64,000 bases of DNA from Streptacidiphilus anmyonensis (GCF_000787855.1 NZ_BBPQ01000030.1:1-64000), one strand, 5' to 3'; shown: positions 54,945 through 63,182, numbered from the stretch's first letter. Made by a program: numbers and translations. The notes: generated by a model from the letters alone, not told the origin.

Positions 54945-54990
54945 AGGGATCAGGCTAAGCGACACTCGCGGGGGGCGGGGTCGAGGGGGG

Positions 54991-55016
54991 CAATGGTGTA
55001 GCGGGCTACACCATTG
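54991..55016. promoter_or_regulatory. Palindromic operator between kinase and small membrane protein genes
   Basis: A perfect 12-bp inverted repeat (arms CAATGGTGTAGC and GCTACACCATTG, 2-bp centre) in the divergent gap 54945-55133. The likely site for the response regulator at 53103-53744. Confidence 0.7.
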
Positions 55017-55133
55017 ATCGGGGGGACTGCTCTGATGCGTGCGCCCAAGCGCACGGGCAGAGTGGATGACGTAAGGGAGGCAGCCCCCAGACGAATGCTG
55101 CCGATCACTTTTCAGCACAGGAGGCACCACCGT

Positions 55134-55310
55134 ATGAAGGCCACGCTCTGGACTCTGCTCGTCATCGCTCTCGGCGCGGCCGTCTACTTCACGAACTTCT
55201 CCGACCTCAGCGGAGCCACCGCCATCATCAGCCGGGCGGCGTCGGGCGTGGTCGCCGTCGTCAGCGGAGTCGGCCTGTGGCTGACGCGCGGCGAGAAGGA
55301 CGCCTCCTAG
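55134..55310 (+). CDS. Small membrane protein (58 residues)
   Basis: MKATLWTLLVIALGAAVYFT starts the protein, and a second hydrophobic stretch 'GVVAVVSGVGLWLTRG' ends it, giving two short membrane segments joined by 'NFSDLSGATAIISRAAS'. ATG 55134 has AGGAGGC 8 nt upstream, a strong site; an upstream ATG at 55014 is not needed. It is divergent from the sensor kinase with an operator in between, so it is probably a target of that two-component system, perhaps in sensing or membrane stress. No family recognised. Confidence 0.65.
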   Translation: MKATLWTLLVIALGAAVYFTNFSDLSGATAIISRAASGVVAVVSGVGLWLTRGEKDAS

Positions 55311-55408
55311 TGATCCGGTTCTGAGCCAGCTCAGCGCTCCGCGTGTCTGTGGATCCACTCGCTGTTCCCGAGCTACGGCAGCCTGACAAGTAGCTTTCCG
55401 TAACCACA

Positions 55409-55446
55409 AGAGGCCCCGAGAGCCCATAGGGCATCCCGGGGCCTCT
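55409..55446. terminator. Hairpin terminator between convergent genes
   Basis: A 10-bp stem (55409-55418 with 55437-55446, AGAGGCCCCG/CGGGGCCTCT) enclosing a further GC-rich loop. It lies between the small protein stop at 55310 and the minus-strand stop at 55457. Confidence 0.65.
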
Positions 55447-55456
55447 ATTCACGAGG

Positions 55457-55850
55457 TCACGATTGGATCATTCGCCATCGCCATCGCCATCGCCATCGCC
55501 TTCGCGCGGCGCGAGCCGCTTTCTCGCCATCCGGAAGATCGCTCTGACTACGGCGACTGTTCCGAACGCCATCGTGGCGAAGATCAAACCGTGTACCAGT
55601 CCCGAGGCACGGGTCAGTGACAGCACGATTTCGGCGGTGACAGTCCGACTCCCCAGGGGCGTCGACCGCCAGTCGCCGTCGTTGATGAAGTTGACGACGC
55701 CTCCTGCGAGGCCGTCGGCACCCTGGACCGGGCCGACCGAGCCGTCCTGCCGCCCGTCGTCGCGCTTCGGTCGATGCTGCGACCACCGGACGACCACACG
55801 GCCGGGTGCCGCAACCAACTGATCGAGCTCAAGCCGATTCCAGGCCAGGC
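55457..55850 (-). CDS. Hypothetical membrane protein, N-terminus uncertain
   Basis: The convincing part is the C-terminal 85 residues: 'GVVNFINDGDWRSTPLGSRT', a likely membrane segment 'ASGLVHGLIFATMAFGTVAV', then basic 'RAIFRMARKRLAPRE' and a repetitive acidic tail of GD pairs encoded by a CATCGC hexamer array (about 55468-55504). The frame remains open upstream through the tRNA-Pro fragment (55893-55933), where the translation is an artefact, so the true start must lie at or below about 55850. No ribosome-binding site decides it. The gene may have been truncated or rejoined at the tRNA fragment. Confidence 0.4.
55468..55504. repeat. Hexamer microsatellite (CATCGC-type, about 5-6 units)
   Basis: Tandem CGCCAT units, last unit degenerate. 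They encode the acidic GD repeat tail of the minus-strand hypothetical protein. Such arrays change length by slippage. Confidence 0.75.
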
Positions 55851-55892
55851 GAATTGCCGCCGGCGGCCCACGCGGCCGCGGCGGCTGCGACA

Positions 55893-55933
55893 CTGGGTCA
55901 AGGGGTCGCAGGTTCAAATCCTGTCGTGCCGAC
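55893..55933 (+). other. 3' fragment of a tRNA-Pro-like gene (possible attachment-site remnant)
   Basis: CTGGGTCAAGGGGTCGCAGG then TTCAAATCCTGTCGTGCCGA: the 3' side of the anticodon arm, T-arm and acceptor of a tRNA-Pro(GGG)-type gene without its 5' half. It is followed at once by a perfect 10-bp hairpin (55929-55938 with 55943-55952) like a tRNA terminator. It differs from 49056-49097 at a few positions and lies in opposite orientation. Confidence 0.65.
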
Positions 55934-55989
55934 CTGCGTGTTCGCAGGTCGGAGGCCGTTTCCACCGAGAGGCCGTGTCTTCCCGCTCA

Positions 55990-56216
55990 CTGCGGGACGC
56001 TCTGGCGTGGCACCGTAGGCTGATCGCGAAGCGGTGAGAATCCTCCGACCGACGTCGACGTACCGGTCGCTCACCGACGAAGGCGACGCTCAGCGGATCC
56101 ACGGCAGGCGCGGCGGCCGGGGGTGTGAGGGCAGCGATCAGCAGTCCTCCGACGGCGGCAAGCGTCGTCCCCGCGAGTGTGGTCTTCAATGTGGCTCCCG
56201 ATCTACGTCGTGGCAT
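55990..56216 (-). pseudogene. N-terminal fragment of a secreted protein
   Basis: ATG 56216 gives MPRRRSGATLKTTLAGTTLA, then 'AVGGLLIAALTPPAAAPAVD' and 'PLSVAFVGER': a clear signal peptide and about 15 residues of mature protein. It then turns into non-protein-like sequence (Arg/Ser-rich) near the tRNA fragment and stops at 55914. The mature domain has been lost, so the parent family cannot be named. Confidence 0.45.
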
Positions 56217-56446
56217 GACTCGGCCGAGTGCGGTCCGCGTCCGTTCTCATGCAACCGCCGTCACCGGCGCGGGTCGCGGGCCATTCAGCGGAAGGCGCGG
56301 CGCACACCAACTATCTGAGGATCCGCCAGGCCCACGGAAGACCGGCCGCAGACCGTCCGCGGGTGATCCCCCCTCACCACTGGCTCCGCGAAGACTCTGT
56401 GCGGGCCGCGGCTGCCCACACCTGGAACGACCGCCGTGCGGGCGGG

Positions 56447-56580
56447 CCTGTTCCTACCTGGCTGTGCTGTCTCGACGGCGGGCGCTGGCCGGCTCCTCGC
56501 TCCCGCCGTGATCCCCGGCGTCACAAGTGGTGGCTTTGGTCGCCTGACTGGGTCGGAGCAAGTGAGGAGCCATGGGACAG
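56447..56580 (+). repeat. 135-bp direct repeat, copy B (orphan leader)
   Basis: About 85% identical to 49495-49630, including the ribosome-binding site and ATG (56572, MGQ as in copy A). No ABC ATPase follows: after MGQ the frame is unrelated and runs into the antisense of a MarR gene. It marks a lost or rearranged second copy of the transporter locus. The stretch 56217-56446 shows no other feature. Confidence 0.75.
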
Positions 56581-56625
56581 AGTCCTGAGATTTCCACAGG
56601 CAACGGTGAAATGGAGCGGCCCGTT

Positions 56626-57084
56626 TCAGAGTTGGTCGTAGATGGCGGCCAGGTGTCGCAGGACGTCGGTTGCGGTGGCGAGGGCGTCGTCGTCGTGGTG
56701 TGCGAGCGCGGTGTCGAGCGACTGGGTCAAGATGGCTTGCCGCTCCTGGTGGCGGCGCCGGCCGGCGTCGGTGAGGGTGACCAGGACTGATCTCTTGTCG
56801 TTCGCGGGGCGTTCGCGGGTCACGTAGCCGGCGGTGGCGAGGCCGTTGACCAGTTGGGTGGTGGCGGCGCCGGTGGTCTCGGTGGCGGCGGCGAGTTGGC
56901 CGACCGGCAGTGGGCCGGACTCGGCCAGGACGCGCAGGGCGCGGGCGTGGGTGAGGGAGAGCGCGCCGGGGGTGCGGGTGGCGCGTCCGCGCAGGCGGGC
57001 GTCGGCGGCGCTGAGGCTGTATGCGGCGCGGGCGAGTTGGTCCAGGGCCTGATCGTGGGTGGGGGTGCGCTGCGGTTCCGGCAT
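56626..57084 (-). CDS. MarR-family transcriptional regulator
   Basis: 152 residues. The winged helix-turn-helix of MarR type has 'LSLTHARALRVLAESGPLPV' then 'GQLAAATETTGAATTQLVNG' and wing 'RPANDKRSVLVTLTDAGRRR'. It is divergent from the hydrolase at 57185 with an AT-rich palindrome between them (57132-57158). It probably represses both genes and is released by a small ligand, perhaps a substrate of the hydrolase. Confidence 0.9.
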   Translation of the reverse strand: MPEPQRTPTHDQALDQLARAAYSLSAADARLRGRATRTPGALSLTHARALRVLAESGPLPVGQLAAATETTGAATTQLVNGLATAGYVTRERPANDKRSVLVTLTDAGRRRHQERQAILTQSLDTALAHHDDDALATATDVLRHLAAIYDQL

Positions 57085-57131
57085 GGGGCGTGCCTCCTGG
57101 GGGCGGTGGGCGAGTTGACAGGCAGCTTAGC

Positions 57132-57158
57132 CTAAGTACTTAATAGATAAGTACTTAG
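57132..57158. promoter_or_regulatory. MarR operator
   Basis: A near-perfect 27-bp palindrome built from two AAGTACTT palindromes 18 bp apart (outer CTAAGTACTTA and TAAGTACTTAG), strikingly AT-rich in a GC-rich genome. It is 27 bp before the hydrolase start and overlaps its promoter. Confidence 0.8.
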
Positions 57159-57184
57159 TTATTTCTTGAAGGAGGACGTCTGTC

Positions 57185-58468
57185 ATGACCATCCGTTCGA
57201 CCGGCCAGAGCTGGGCCCTGGACATCGCGCTCGCCCAGGGCGGCTTCGACGCCCTGCACCCGCAGGCCAAGGGCACCCTGGAGCAGCTCGGCCACGACCA
57301 CACCGACTTCGACAAGGTCTTCGCGCTCGTGCAGAGCGGGGCCATGCTGCCCAAGGCCTGGGCCACCGTGGCCGGGCAGGCCGAGGAGCGCGCCGCGCAC
57401 CACGAGCGCGGCGGGTTCGCGCAGACCGCCGCCGACCTCTACGTGCGCGCGGCCGTGATGTGGGGCCGCGCCCAGTACTCGATCTTCGACGCCGCCGACC
57501 CGCGCAAGCTCGCCTTCCGCGAGCACGCCAACCACTGCGTCGAACGCCTGGGCGCCCTGCGCGGCAACCGGGTCCGCCGCGTGGTGCTCGACTTCGAGGG
57601 CGGGCAGATCTTCGGTCTGCTGCACCTGCCGGCCGGCGAGGTGACCGGCGCCCCCGCCGTCATCCTCGGCCCCGGGATGGACATGATCAAGGAGGACTAC
57701 ATCTACGCCGCCGAGCGGTACTACACCTCACGCGGCATCGTCGCCCTGTCCATCGAGGGCCCGGGCCAGGGCGAGACCCGGGCCGGCGGGCTCACCGTCG
57801 ACCTCACCAACTACGAGCGCGCCATCGGCCGCTACATCGACCACCTGGCCTCGCTGCCGGAGGTCGACCCCGCCAGGATCGGCATGTTCGGCATCTCCAT
57901 GAGCGGCTACTGGGGCTCCCGCGCCGCCGCCACCGACGCCCGGCTCGCCGCGCTCGCCGCGTTCGAGGCCGTCACCGGCGACTTCGCGACCATCTTCGAG
58001 CGCGCCCAGCCCACCTTCAAGAACAACTACATGTTCATGGCCGGCTACACCGACGAGGACGCCTTCGACCGCGACCTGGTCGCCCGCATGCCGCTCGGCG
58101 ACCTCGTCCGCGAGATCACCTGCCCGGTCCTGTTCGGCATCGGCGAGTTCGACGAACTCACCGAGTTGGAGCAGGCCCTGGCCAACTACGAGCTCATCCG
58201 CGCCCCCAAGGAGATGCGCGTCTACGAGAACGAGTTCCACCCGCTGGGCGGCACCGCCGCCGAGGTCTTCCGCCTCGGCGCGGAGTGGCTGGCGCGCGCC
58301 CTGAACGGCGAGTTCCGCGAGCCCGGACGCGACGTGCGCCACTACGTCCACAGCGACGGCCGCACCACGGACGGCACCGCCGACCCCACCTGGTGGCTCG
58401 GCGCCGTCCCCACCCGCATCACCGACGCCCGCCGGGCACAGAACGCCGAACGGGTTGCCCGCCCGTGA
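57185..58468 (+). CDS. Alpha/beta-hydrolase, FrsA/DUF1100-like or C-C hydrolase type
   Basis: 427 residues with an N-terminal helical cap region of about 135 residues, then a hydrolase domain. The oxyanion strand is 'PAVILGPGMDMIKEDYI', the nucleophile elbow is 'MFGISMSGYWGSRAAA' (Ser near residue 240), the acid region 'FGIGEFDELTELEQAL' and the His region 'ENEFHPLGGTAAEVF'. The long N-terminal region and motif spacing recall 2,6-dihydropseudooxynicotine hydrolase and FrsA-like proteins, which act on C-C or ester bonds. GAAGGAGG lies 8-15 nt before ATG 57185. Controlled by the divergent MarR regulator. Confidence 0.83.
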   Translation: MTIRSTGQSWALDIALAQGGFDALHPQAKGTLEQLGHDHTDFDKVFALVQSGAMLPKAWATVAGQAEERAAHHERGGFAQTAADLYVRAAVMWGRAQYSIFDAADPRKLAFREHANHCVERLGALRGNRVRRVVLDFEGGQIFGLLHLPAGEVTGAPAVILGPGMDMIKEDYIYAAERYYTSRGIVALSIEGPGQGETRAGGLTVDLTNYERAIGRYIDHLASLPEVDPARIGMFGISMSGYWGSRAAATDARLAALAAFEAVTGDFATIFERAQPTFKNNYMFMAGYTDEDAFDRDLVARMPLGDLVREITCPVLFGIGEFDELTELEQALANYELIRAPKEMRVYENEFHPLGGTAAEVFRLGAEWLARALNGEFREPGRDVRHYVHSDGRTTDGTADPTWWLGAVPTRITDARRAQNAERVARP

Positions 58469-58701
58469 TGCCTGGCGGGACGGACGTTCCCGTTTCCCTT
58501 CCCCTTCGCAAGCCTGACAAGTTCCTCACAAGTTCCTGTCAGGGTCGGACCGTGGTCGCGGCCGTACCGGTTCCGTCGGAACCCGTCTCGCACAACGCCT
58601 GACCTGGCCGAACCCCCGCTCTCCTGCGGGCGGTGTGCCGACCGCGACCGCCACAGCGCCCGGAGCGCAAACCGTCATGCCCTCGTTCGCAGGGCTCCGA
58701 T

Positions 58702-59301
58702 ATGAAGGCAGTGAGTTTCATGATCCGCATTACGTCACGCGTGCTCCGGCGACCGTCGGTCCCGGTTCTCCTCCTCGGTGCTCTCGCGCTGACCGCTTGT
58801 TCCGGCCAAGCCGCCTCCTCCACCGACCGGTCGGCCGCGACCGCGGCCCCGATCGCAGCCTCCGCCCCGGCGTCCTCCGCGCCCTCGTCCGCGGGCTTGC
58901 CCGCATCGGCCGCGGCGGAGACCGCGCAGGGCTCCTCGACAGCGCGGGCGACCTCCACGTCCGGGGCGGGCGCCTGTTCCTGGAACGCCCGCTACCCGCA
59001 CACCTACACCGTCGACGAGCTCAACCGCCAGGACGGAGGAGTGCTGGCAGAGGTCACCCCGGGCCACTGGACCTGCAACGGCGGCAGCCGGTTCGTCGCG
59101 GACGCCACTGCCCGGCCGATGACGGTCACCTCCGCGGTCGCCATCGAGGCCTCCGCGCCGCTCACGGACAACTCCCACGGCTCGGCCATGACGCTCGATC
59201 AGCTGATCGCGGCCGTCAAGCGGCACCCGCACACGCCGTTCGAGATCACCACCGACTCCCAGGGTCGCGCCGTGCGCCTGTCCTCCATCTATCAGCAGTA
59301 G
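58702..59301 (+). CDS. Secreted lipoprotein, function unknown
   Basis: 199 residues from ATG 58702 (an ATG at 58720 is equally possible). A lipoprotein signal peptide is visible: 'SVPVLLLGALALTACSG', with a lipobox (L-T-A-C) at about residue 33. A low-complexity Ala/Ser/Pro/Thr linker of about 60 residues follows, then a small domain with 'ACSWNARYPHTYTVDELNRQ' and 'VTPGHWTCNGGSRF' containing two cysteines. No known domain recognised. It is followed 91 bp later by the YkuD lipoprotein, and the two may be coregulated by the downstream two-component system. Confidence 0.75.
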   Translation: MKAVSFMIRITSRVLRRPSVPVLLLGALALTACSGQAASSTDRSAATAAPIAASAPASSAPSSAGLPASAAAETAQGSSTARATSTSGAGACSWNARYPHTYTVDELNRQDGGVLAEVTPGHWTCNGGSRFVADATARPMTVTSAVAIEASAPLTDNSHGSAMTLDQLIAAVKRHPHTPFEITTDSQGRAVRLSSIYQQ

Positions 59302-59392
59302 CCACCCCGACCTGCTGGAGCCGTCGCGTGTGCCCCGGTGAATACGCCGCGGTCTGACAAGTCCCTCACATCTGTGCACCAGGGTCGATCAC

Positions 59393-60148
59393 ATGAACAA
59401 GGCCATATGTATTCCGGCGGCCGCACTTGTCGCCTCGCTCCTGCTGACGGGGTGCGCGCGGGGCACCGACGCGACGGTGCAGCGCCCGGGCGTCGTCGCC
59501 GAGGCGGGCAGTTTCTCGTCCGCCACGGCGTCGCCGTCCGCAACCGCGTCCCACGCTGCGCCCGGGCAGCTGCCCGGTCTCGGTCGCAGGACCCGGGACG
59601 AGATCCCCGCGACGGCAGGGCAGGTCGTCCTCGTCAGCGGGCGGGGCAGGAACTCACCGGACTCCACGGTGACGTTGTACACACGCACCGCCTCCGGCTG
59701 GCAGGCCGGCCGGCACTGGCCGGCGCACAACGCGCTGGACGGCTGGACCGACCACCACTTGGCCGGTGACCTGCGCTCGCCCATCGGCGTGTACACCCTC
59801 ACCGACGCGGGAGGACTGCTGGACAACCCCGGGACCAGGATGCCGTACGACCACTCGGGCGACTTCACGGTCGTCGGCACCGGCTTCGAGGGCGAGCCCC
59901 TGGCCGGCTCCTTCGACTACGTGATCGCCATCGACTACAACCGTGTCCCCGGCACCTCACCGCTTGACGGTGCACGCCCGCTTGGATCCAGCCGGGGCGG
60001 GGGCATCTGGATCCACGTCGACCACGGCGGCCCCACCCACGGCTGCGTCGGCCTGGCGGAGTCCGCCATCAAGACACTCCTGATGAGCCTGGATCCGGCC
60101 CGGCACCCGGTGGTCGTGATGGGAGACGCGGCGTCCCTGGCCCAGTGA
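59393..60148 (+). CDS. L,D-transpeptidase (YkuD-type) lipoprotein
   Basis: 251 residues. A lipoprotein signal peptide ends in 'LLLTGCARG' (Cys near residue 21), followed by a Ser/Ala-rich linker and a YkuD-like catalytic domain. The active-site motif is 'IHVDHGGPTHGCVGL' (catalytic Cys near residue 221, His-Gly before it), with an unusual Val for the common Ser before Leu. It resembles the YkuD/ErfK family that cross-links peptidoglycan or cleaves it. GATCACATG is the start context; there is no strong ribosome-binding site. Cell-envelope location, outer face of the membrane. Confidence 0.82.
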   Translation: MNKAICIPAAALVASLLLTGCARGTDATVQRPGVVAEAGSFSSATASPSATASHAAPGQLPGLGRRTRDEIPATAGQVVLVSGRGRNSPDSTVTLYTRTASGWQAGRHWPAHNALDGWTDHHLAGDLRSPIGVYTLTDAGGLLDNPGTRMPYDHSGDFTVVGTGFEGEPLAGSFDYVIAIDYNRVPGTSPLDGARPLGSSRGGGIWIHVDHGGPTHGCVGLAESAIKTLLMSLDPARHPVVVMGDAASLAQ

Positions 60149-60288
60149 ACCGCGGTGCGTCACGCCGGGAGCCGGCACGCGGACGTGAGGCTGTGTATCG
60201 ACGTGAGGAAGGTGTCAGCATGTGGGAAGCGTCTCCCGGCCCCCGCTCCGTTCCTGTTCCGCGTTCCGGCGCGGCTAGCATCGGCCCG

Positions 60289-60981
60289 GTGTGTGCGCAC
60301 GTGTTGGTCGCAGAGGACGACGAGAAGCAGGCCGAACTGATCCGCCGCTCACTACTGAGCGAGGGTCACACCCCGACCGTGGTCCACGACGGCCGGGCCG
60401 CCCTGGACGCCGTCCGGCGGCAGCGGCCCGACCTGGTCGTCCTGGACCTGATGCTGCCGGTGATCGACGGCTTCGCCGTCTGCCGGATGCTGCGCCGCGA
60501 CGACGACGTCCCCGTCCTGATGCTCACCGCCCGCACCGCCGAGGACGACGTGCTGGCCGGCCTGGAGCTCGGTGCGGACGACTACATGACCAAGCCGTAC
60601 AGCCCGCGCGAGCTGATGGCCCGCATCCGCACGGTCCTGCGCCGCACCGACCGCCAGAGCTCCGGCGGGCAGCGGGTCGTCCGGGCCGCGGGCATCAGCG
60701 TCGACCCGGTACGACGCGAGATCCTCTGCGAGGGCTCGCCCGTGAAGTGCACGCCCGGCGAGTACGAGATCCTGCTCGCGATGGTCGCCGAGCCCGAACG
60801 GGTCTTCTCCAGGCGGCAACTGCTGGAGTGCACGCGCGGCATCGACCGCGCCGCCACGGAACGCGCCATCGACGTGCACATCATGAACCTGCGCAAGAAG
60901 ATCGAACCCGACCCGCGTCGCCCCGTGCGACTGCTCACCGTGTTCGGCGCCGGATACAAGCTGAGCGGACCCCGTGGGTGA
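60289..60981 (+). CDS. OmpR-family response regulator
   Basis: 230 residues from GTG 60289; upstream extension of the frame is not protein-like. Receiver: 'VLVAEDDEKQAELI', phospho-acceptor Asp near residue 52 in 'LVVLDLMLPVIDGF', Lys in 'DYMTKPYSPREL'. C-terminal winged helix: 'CTPGEYEILLAMVAEPERVF' and 'AIDVHIMNLRKKIEPDPRRP', 'TVFGAGYKL'. It overlaps the sensor kinase by 4 bp (GTGA). It may regulate the neighbouring cell-envelope lipoproteins. Confidence 0.92.
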   Translation: MCAHVLVAEDDEKQAELIRRSLLSEGHTPTVVHDGRAALDAVRRQRPDLVVLDLMLPVIDGFAVCRMLRRDDDVPVLMLTARTAEDDVLAGLELGADDYMTKPYSPRELMARIRTVLRRTDRQSSGGQRVVRAAGISVDPVRREILCEGSPVKCTPGEYEILLAMVAEPERVFSRRQLLECTRGIDRAATERAIDVHIMNLRKKIEPDPRRPVRLLTVFGAGYKLSGPRG

Positions 60982-62819
60982 GCCGCGGCATACCCCTGCG
61001 TAAGCGCCTCCTCGTCCGGCTGGTGGCCACCTCCGTGCTGATCGCGATGCTGTCGGTGGCGGCGACGGCGTGGCTGGCCGTGCAGACCACCACCCACGCC
61101 CTCCAAGCGGAACAGGGTCAGGCGCTCGCCGACGACGCCGAGATCCTGCGGGACCTGAGCGGCTACGCGGCCACCCATCCGAACTGGTCCGGGGTCACCG
61201 GCGCCGTCCGCGACCTCTCCGTCCGCCTGCGCCGACGCGTCGCGCTGACGACGCCCGACGGCGGGCTGATCGCCGACTCCGCGCGGCGCGGCACCTCACT
61301 GCCCGCCCAGGCCGTCGCCACCGTGGATCCTCTGCGCACCGACACCTACTCCGAACCGGGGGCGCAGCTCAGCGCCGTGGACCCGCGGGCCGTTGGACCG
61401 TACCGGCTGACGCCCGCGGAGCGGGCCCACCTGCACACGCTGGTGGTGGCGCGGCAGCGGTGCTTCCAGGCCGACAACATCCACACCAGCGTCGTCCTGA
61501 CGCCGAGCGGCCGACCGTTCCTGGTCCAGCCGGGCGGCACGCCACCCGATCCCTTCCTGGCTCCGGACGAATGCTCCGATGCGGATCTCGGCACTCCGAC
61601 GACCACGGAAAGGAAGGCGCTGGACGAACTGGAAACACTGGCCCGGTCCTGCCTCGCCCGCCGGCACCTGGCACCCTCGCTGTTGCTCCTCTCGTTGCGC
61701 TTCGTCCCCACGTCCATCCAGCCGGTCCAGGCGCCAGCGCAGTACACCCCACCCGGGCCCGCCACGGCGGAGAGGCAAGCGGCGACCGACTGCGTGAGCG
61801 AGGCGCGCCGCGATCAGCTCACGCCGTTCGTCGCCCCCGCGGCGGAGCTGTTCCTCGGCAACGGCAGCAGCACGTCGTCGAGTTTCGACATGTCGTCCAC
61901 GAACAAGGTCAAGGTCGCCGCGGTCACGGCGCTCGTCTTCGCGCTCACCGTGGCCGTCACGGCGATGGTCGCCACCCGCCTCGTACGGCCCCTGCGGGCC
62001 CTCACCCACGCGGCGCAGCAGCCACCGGACCGGCATGTCCGGGTGCCCGTCACGACGCGTGACGAGACTGGAATCCTGGCCGAGGCGTTCAACGCGCTCG
62101 CCGAAGGCCGCGAACGCCTGGAAGCGCAGCGCAAGCAGATGGTCAGCGACATCGCCCACGAACTGCGTACCCCGCTGACCAACATCCGCGGCTGGCTGGA
62201 AGTGACCCGCGACGGCCTCGTCGACCCCGACCCCGAGCTGCTGGCCTCGCTGCACGAAGAGGCCCTGGTTCTCCAACGCGTCATCGAAGATCTCCAGGAC
62301 CTGGCGGCCGCCGACGCGGGCACCCTGCGATTGCACTGCGAACCGGTCCGCGTCGACGAACTGCTCGCCCAGGTCGCCTCGGTCCACCGCATCGCTGCCG
62401 GCGCCGCCGGCGTGCGCCTGGTGACCACATCGGACCGGTGCCCGCGGCTGGACGCCGACCCGGTCCGCATGCGGCAGGCGCTGGGGAACCTCGTCTCCAA
62501 CGCGATCCGCCACACTTCGGCCGGCGGCACGATCACGCTCTCCGGCGACGTCGACGGCGACCACGTCGTCCTCAAGGTGGCCGACACGGGCAGCGGCATC
62601 GATCCTCGCGACCTGCCGCACGTCTTCGACCGGTTCTGGCGCGCTGAGAAGTCACGCAGCAGGCGCACCGGTGGCAGTGGCCTCGGCCTGTCCATCGTCC
62701 GCCAGCTCACTGCGGCCCACGGTGGCACGGTCTCGGCGACCTCCGAGCCGGGCACCGGCTCGGTGTTCACCCTGCGGATGCCGACGACGCAGCAGGGCTC
62801 GGGCCGGGATTCAAGTTGA
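60978..62819 (+). CDS. Sensor histidine kinase with large extracytoplasmic domain
   Basis: 613 residues from GTG 60978. The first membrane segment is at about residues 14-35 ('LVATSVLIAMLSVAATAWLA'), then an extracytoplasmic sensor of about 275 residues of unknown fold (four cysteines, Pro-rich), and the second membrane segment near 312-332 ('AVTALVFALTVAVTAMVATR'). HAMP follows to about 385, HisKA has 'MVSDIAHELRTPLTNIRGWL' (His near residue 394), and HATPase_c has 'ALGNLVSNAIRHTSAGGTIT', 'VADTGSGIDP' and 'TGGSGLGLSIVRQL'. It pairs with the response regulator directly upstream. The large sensor suggests that it binds an external ligand or cell-wall component. Confidence 0.92.
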   Translation: MSRGIPLRKRLLVRLVATSVLIAMLSVAATAWLAVQTTTHALQAEQGQALADDAEILRDLSGYAATHPNWSGVTGAVRDLSVRLRRRVALTTPDGGLIADSARRGTSLPAQAVATVDPLRTDTYSEPGAQLSAVDPRAVGPYRLTPAERAHLHTLVVARQRCFQADNIHTSVVLTPSGRPFLVQPGGTPPDPFLAPDECSDADLGTPTTTERKALDELETLARSCLARRHLAPSLLLLSLRFVPTSIQPVQAPAQYTPPGPATAERQAATDCVSEARRDQLTPFVAPAAELFLGNGSSTSSSFDMSSTNKVKVAAVTALVFALTVAVTAMVATRLVRPLRALTHAAQQPPDRHVRVPVTTRDETGILAEAFNALAEGRERLEAQRKQMVSDIAHELRTPLTNIRGWLEVTRDGLVDPDPELLASLHEEALVLQRVIEDLQDLAAADAGTLRLHCEPVRVDELLAQVASVHRIAAGAAGVRLVTTSDRCPRLDADPVRMRQALGNLVSNAIRHTSAGGTITLSGDVDGDHVVLKVADTGSGIDPRDLPHVFDRFWRAEKSRSRRTGGSGLGLSIVRQLTAAHGGTVSATSEPGTGSVFTLRMPTTQQGSGRDSS

Positions 62820-63182
62820 TGACGTCCGACGGGGGTGCAGATGTCAGCGTTGTCTGCACCCGAACCTGCGCTCGTTCGAGCTCGCGGGGGAGGGAGGCCC
62901 TGAGTGCGCACCTCGCCGCCGGTCCCCAGAACGCAACTGATCCGCGTTCGACTAGCCGGTAGGCGACCTGGGGGCGGCCACGGCGCGCGTGCTCGTGGAC
63001 GTCGCTCACGGCGTCGCCCGCCACCACCGCCCGAAGCGCGCAGGGTCCGGAATCACCCGAACGGACAGCCGGGCACGTCCGAAGAATTCGACAGGGGCTG
63101 TGCACGATCTGACTGTGCGCCTGCCGAGAATGTCGTCCGCCCAGGTCAGAGGCTGCTTGAGGTTACGGCAAGGTGATCACTT
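62820..63182. other. Intergenic region before the transposase, no gene seen
   Basis: About 360 bp without a supported gene. It holds the second copy of the 22-bp dispersed repeat (62854-62875) and presumably the left end of the insertion sequence to which the transposase belongs. I could not find a convincing terminal inverted repeat because the right end is outside the window. Confidence 0.4.
62854..62875 (+). repeat. 22-bp dispersed repeat, copy 2
   Basis: Exact match to 4568-4589 (includes CACCCGAACCTGCGCTCG). Confidence 0.6.

Noticed and set aside
55468-55504. Short tandem repeat as a possible CRISPR array
   Set aside because: It is a 6-bp microsatellite with no spacers, encoding a GD tail. 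No CRISPR array or cas gene is seen anywhere in the window.
56572-56790. A 72-residue protein starting at the copy B leader
   Set aside because: Only the first three residues match the ABC ATPase; the rest is antisense to the MarR gene. It is an orphan leader, not a gene.
62767-63105. A 112-residue minus-strand ORF before the transposase
   Set aside because: It overlaps the end of the kinase gene in antisense, has no ribosome-binding site and shows no family features.
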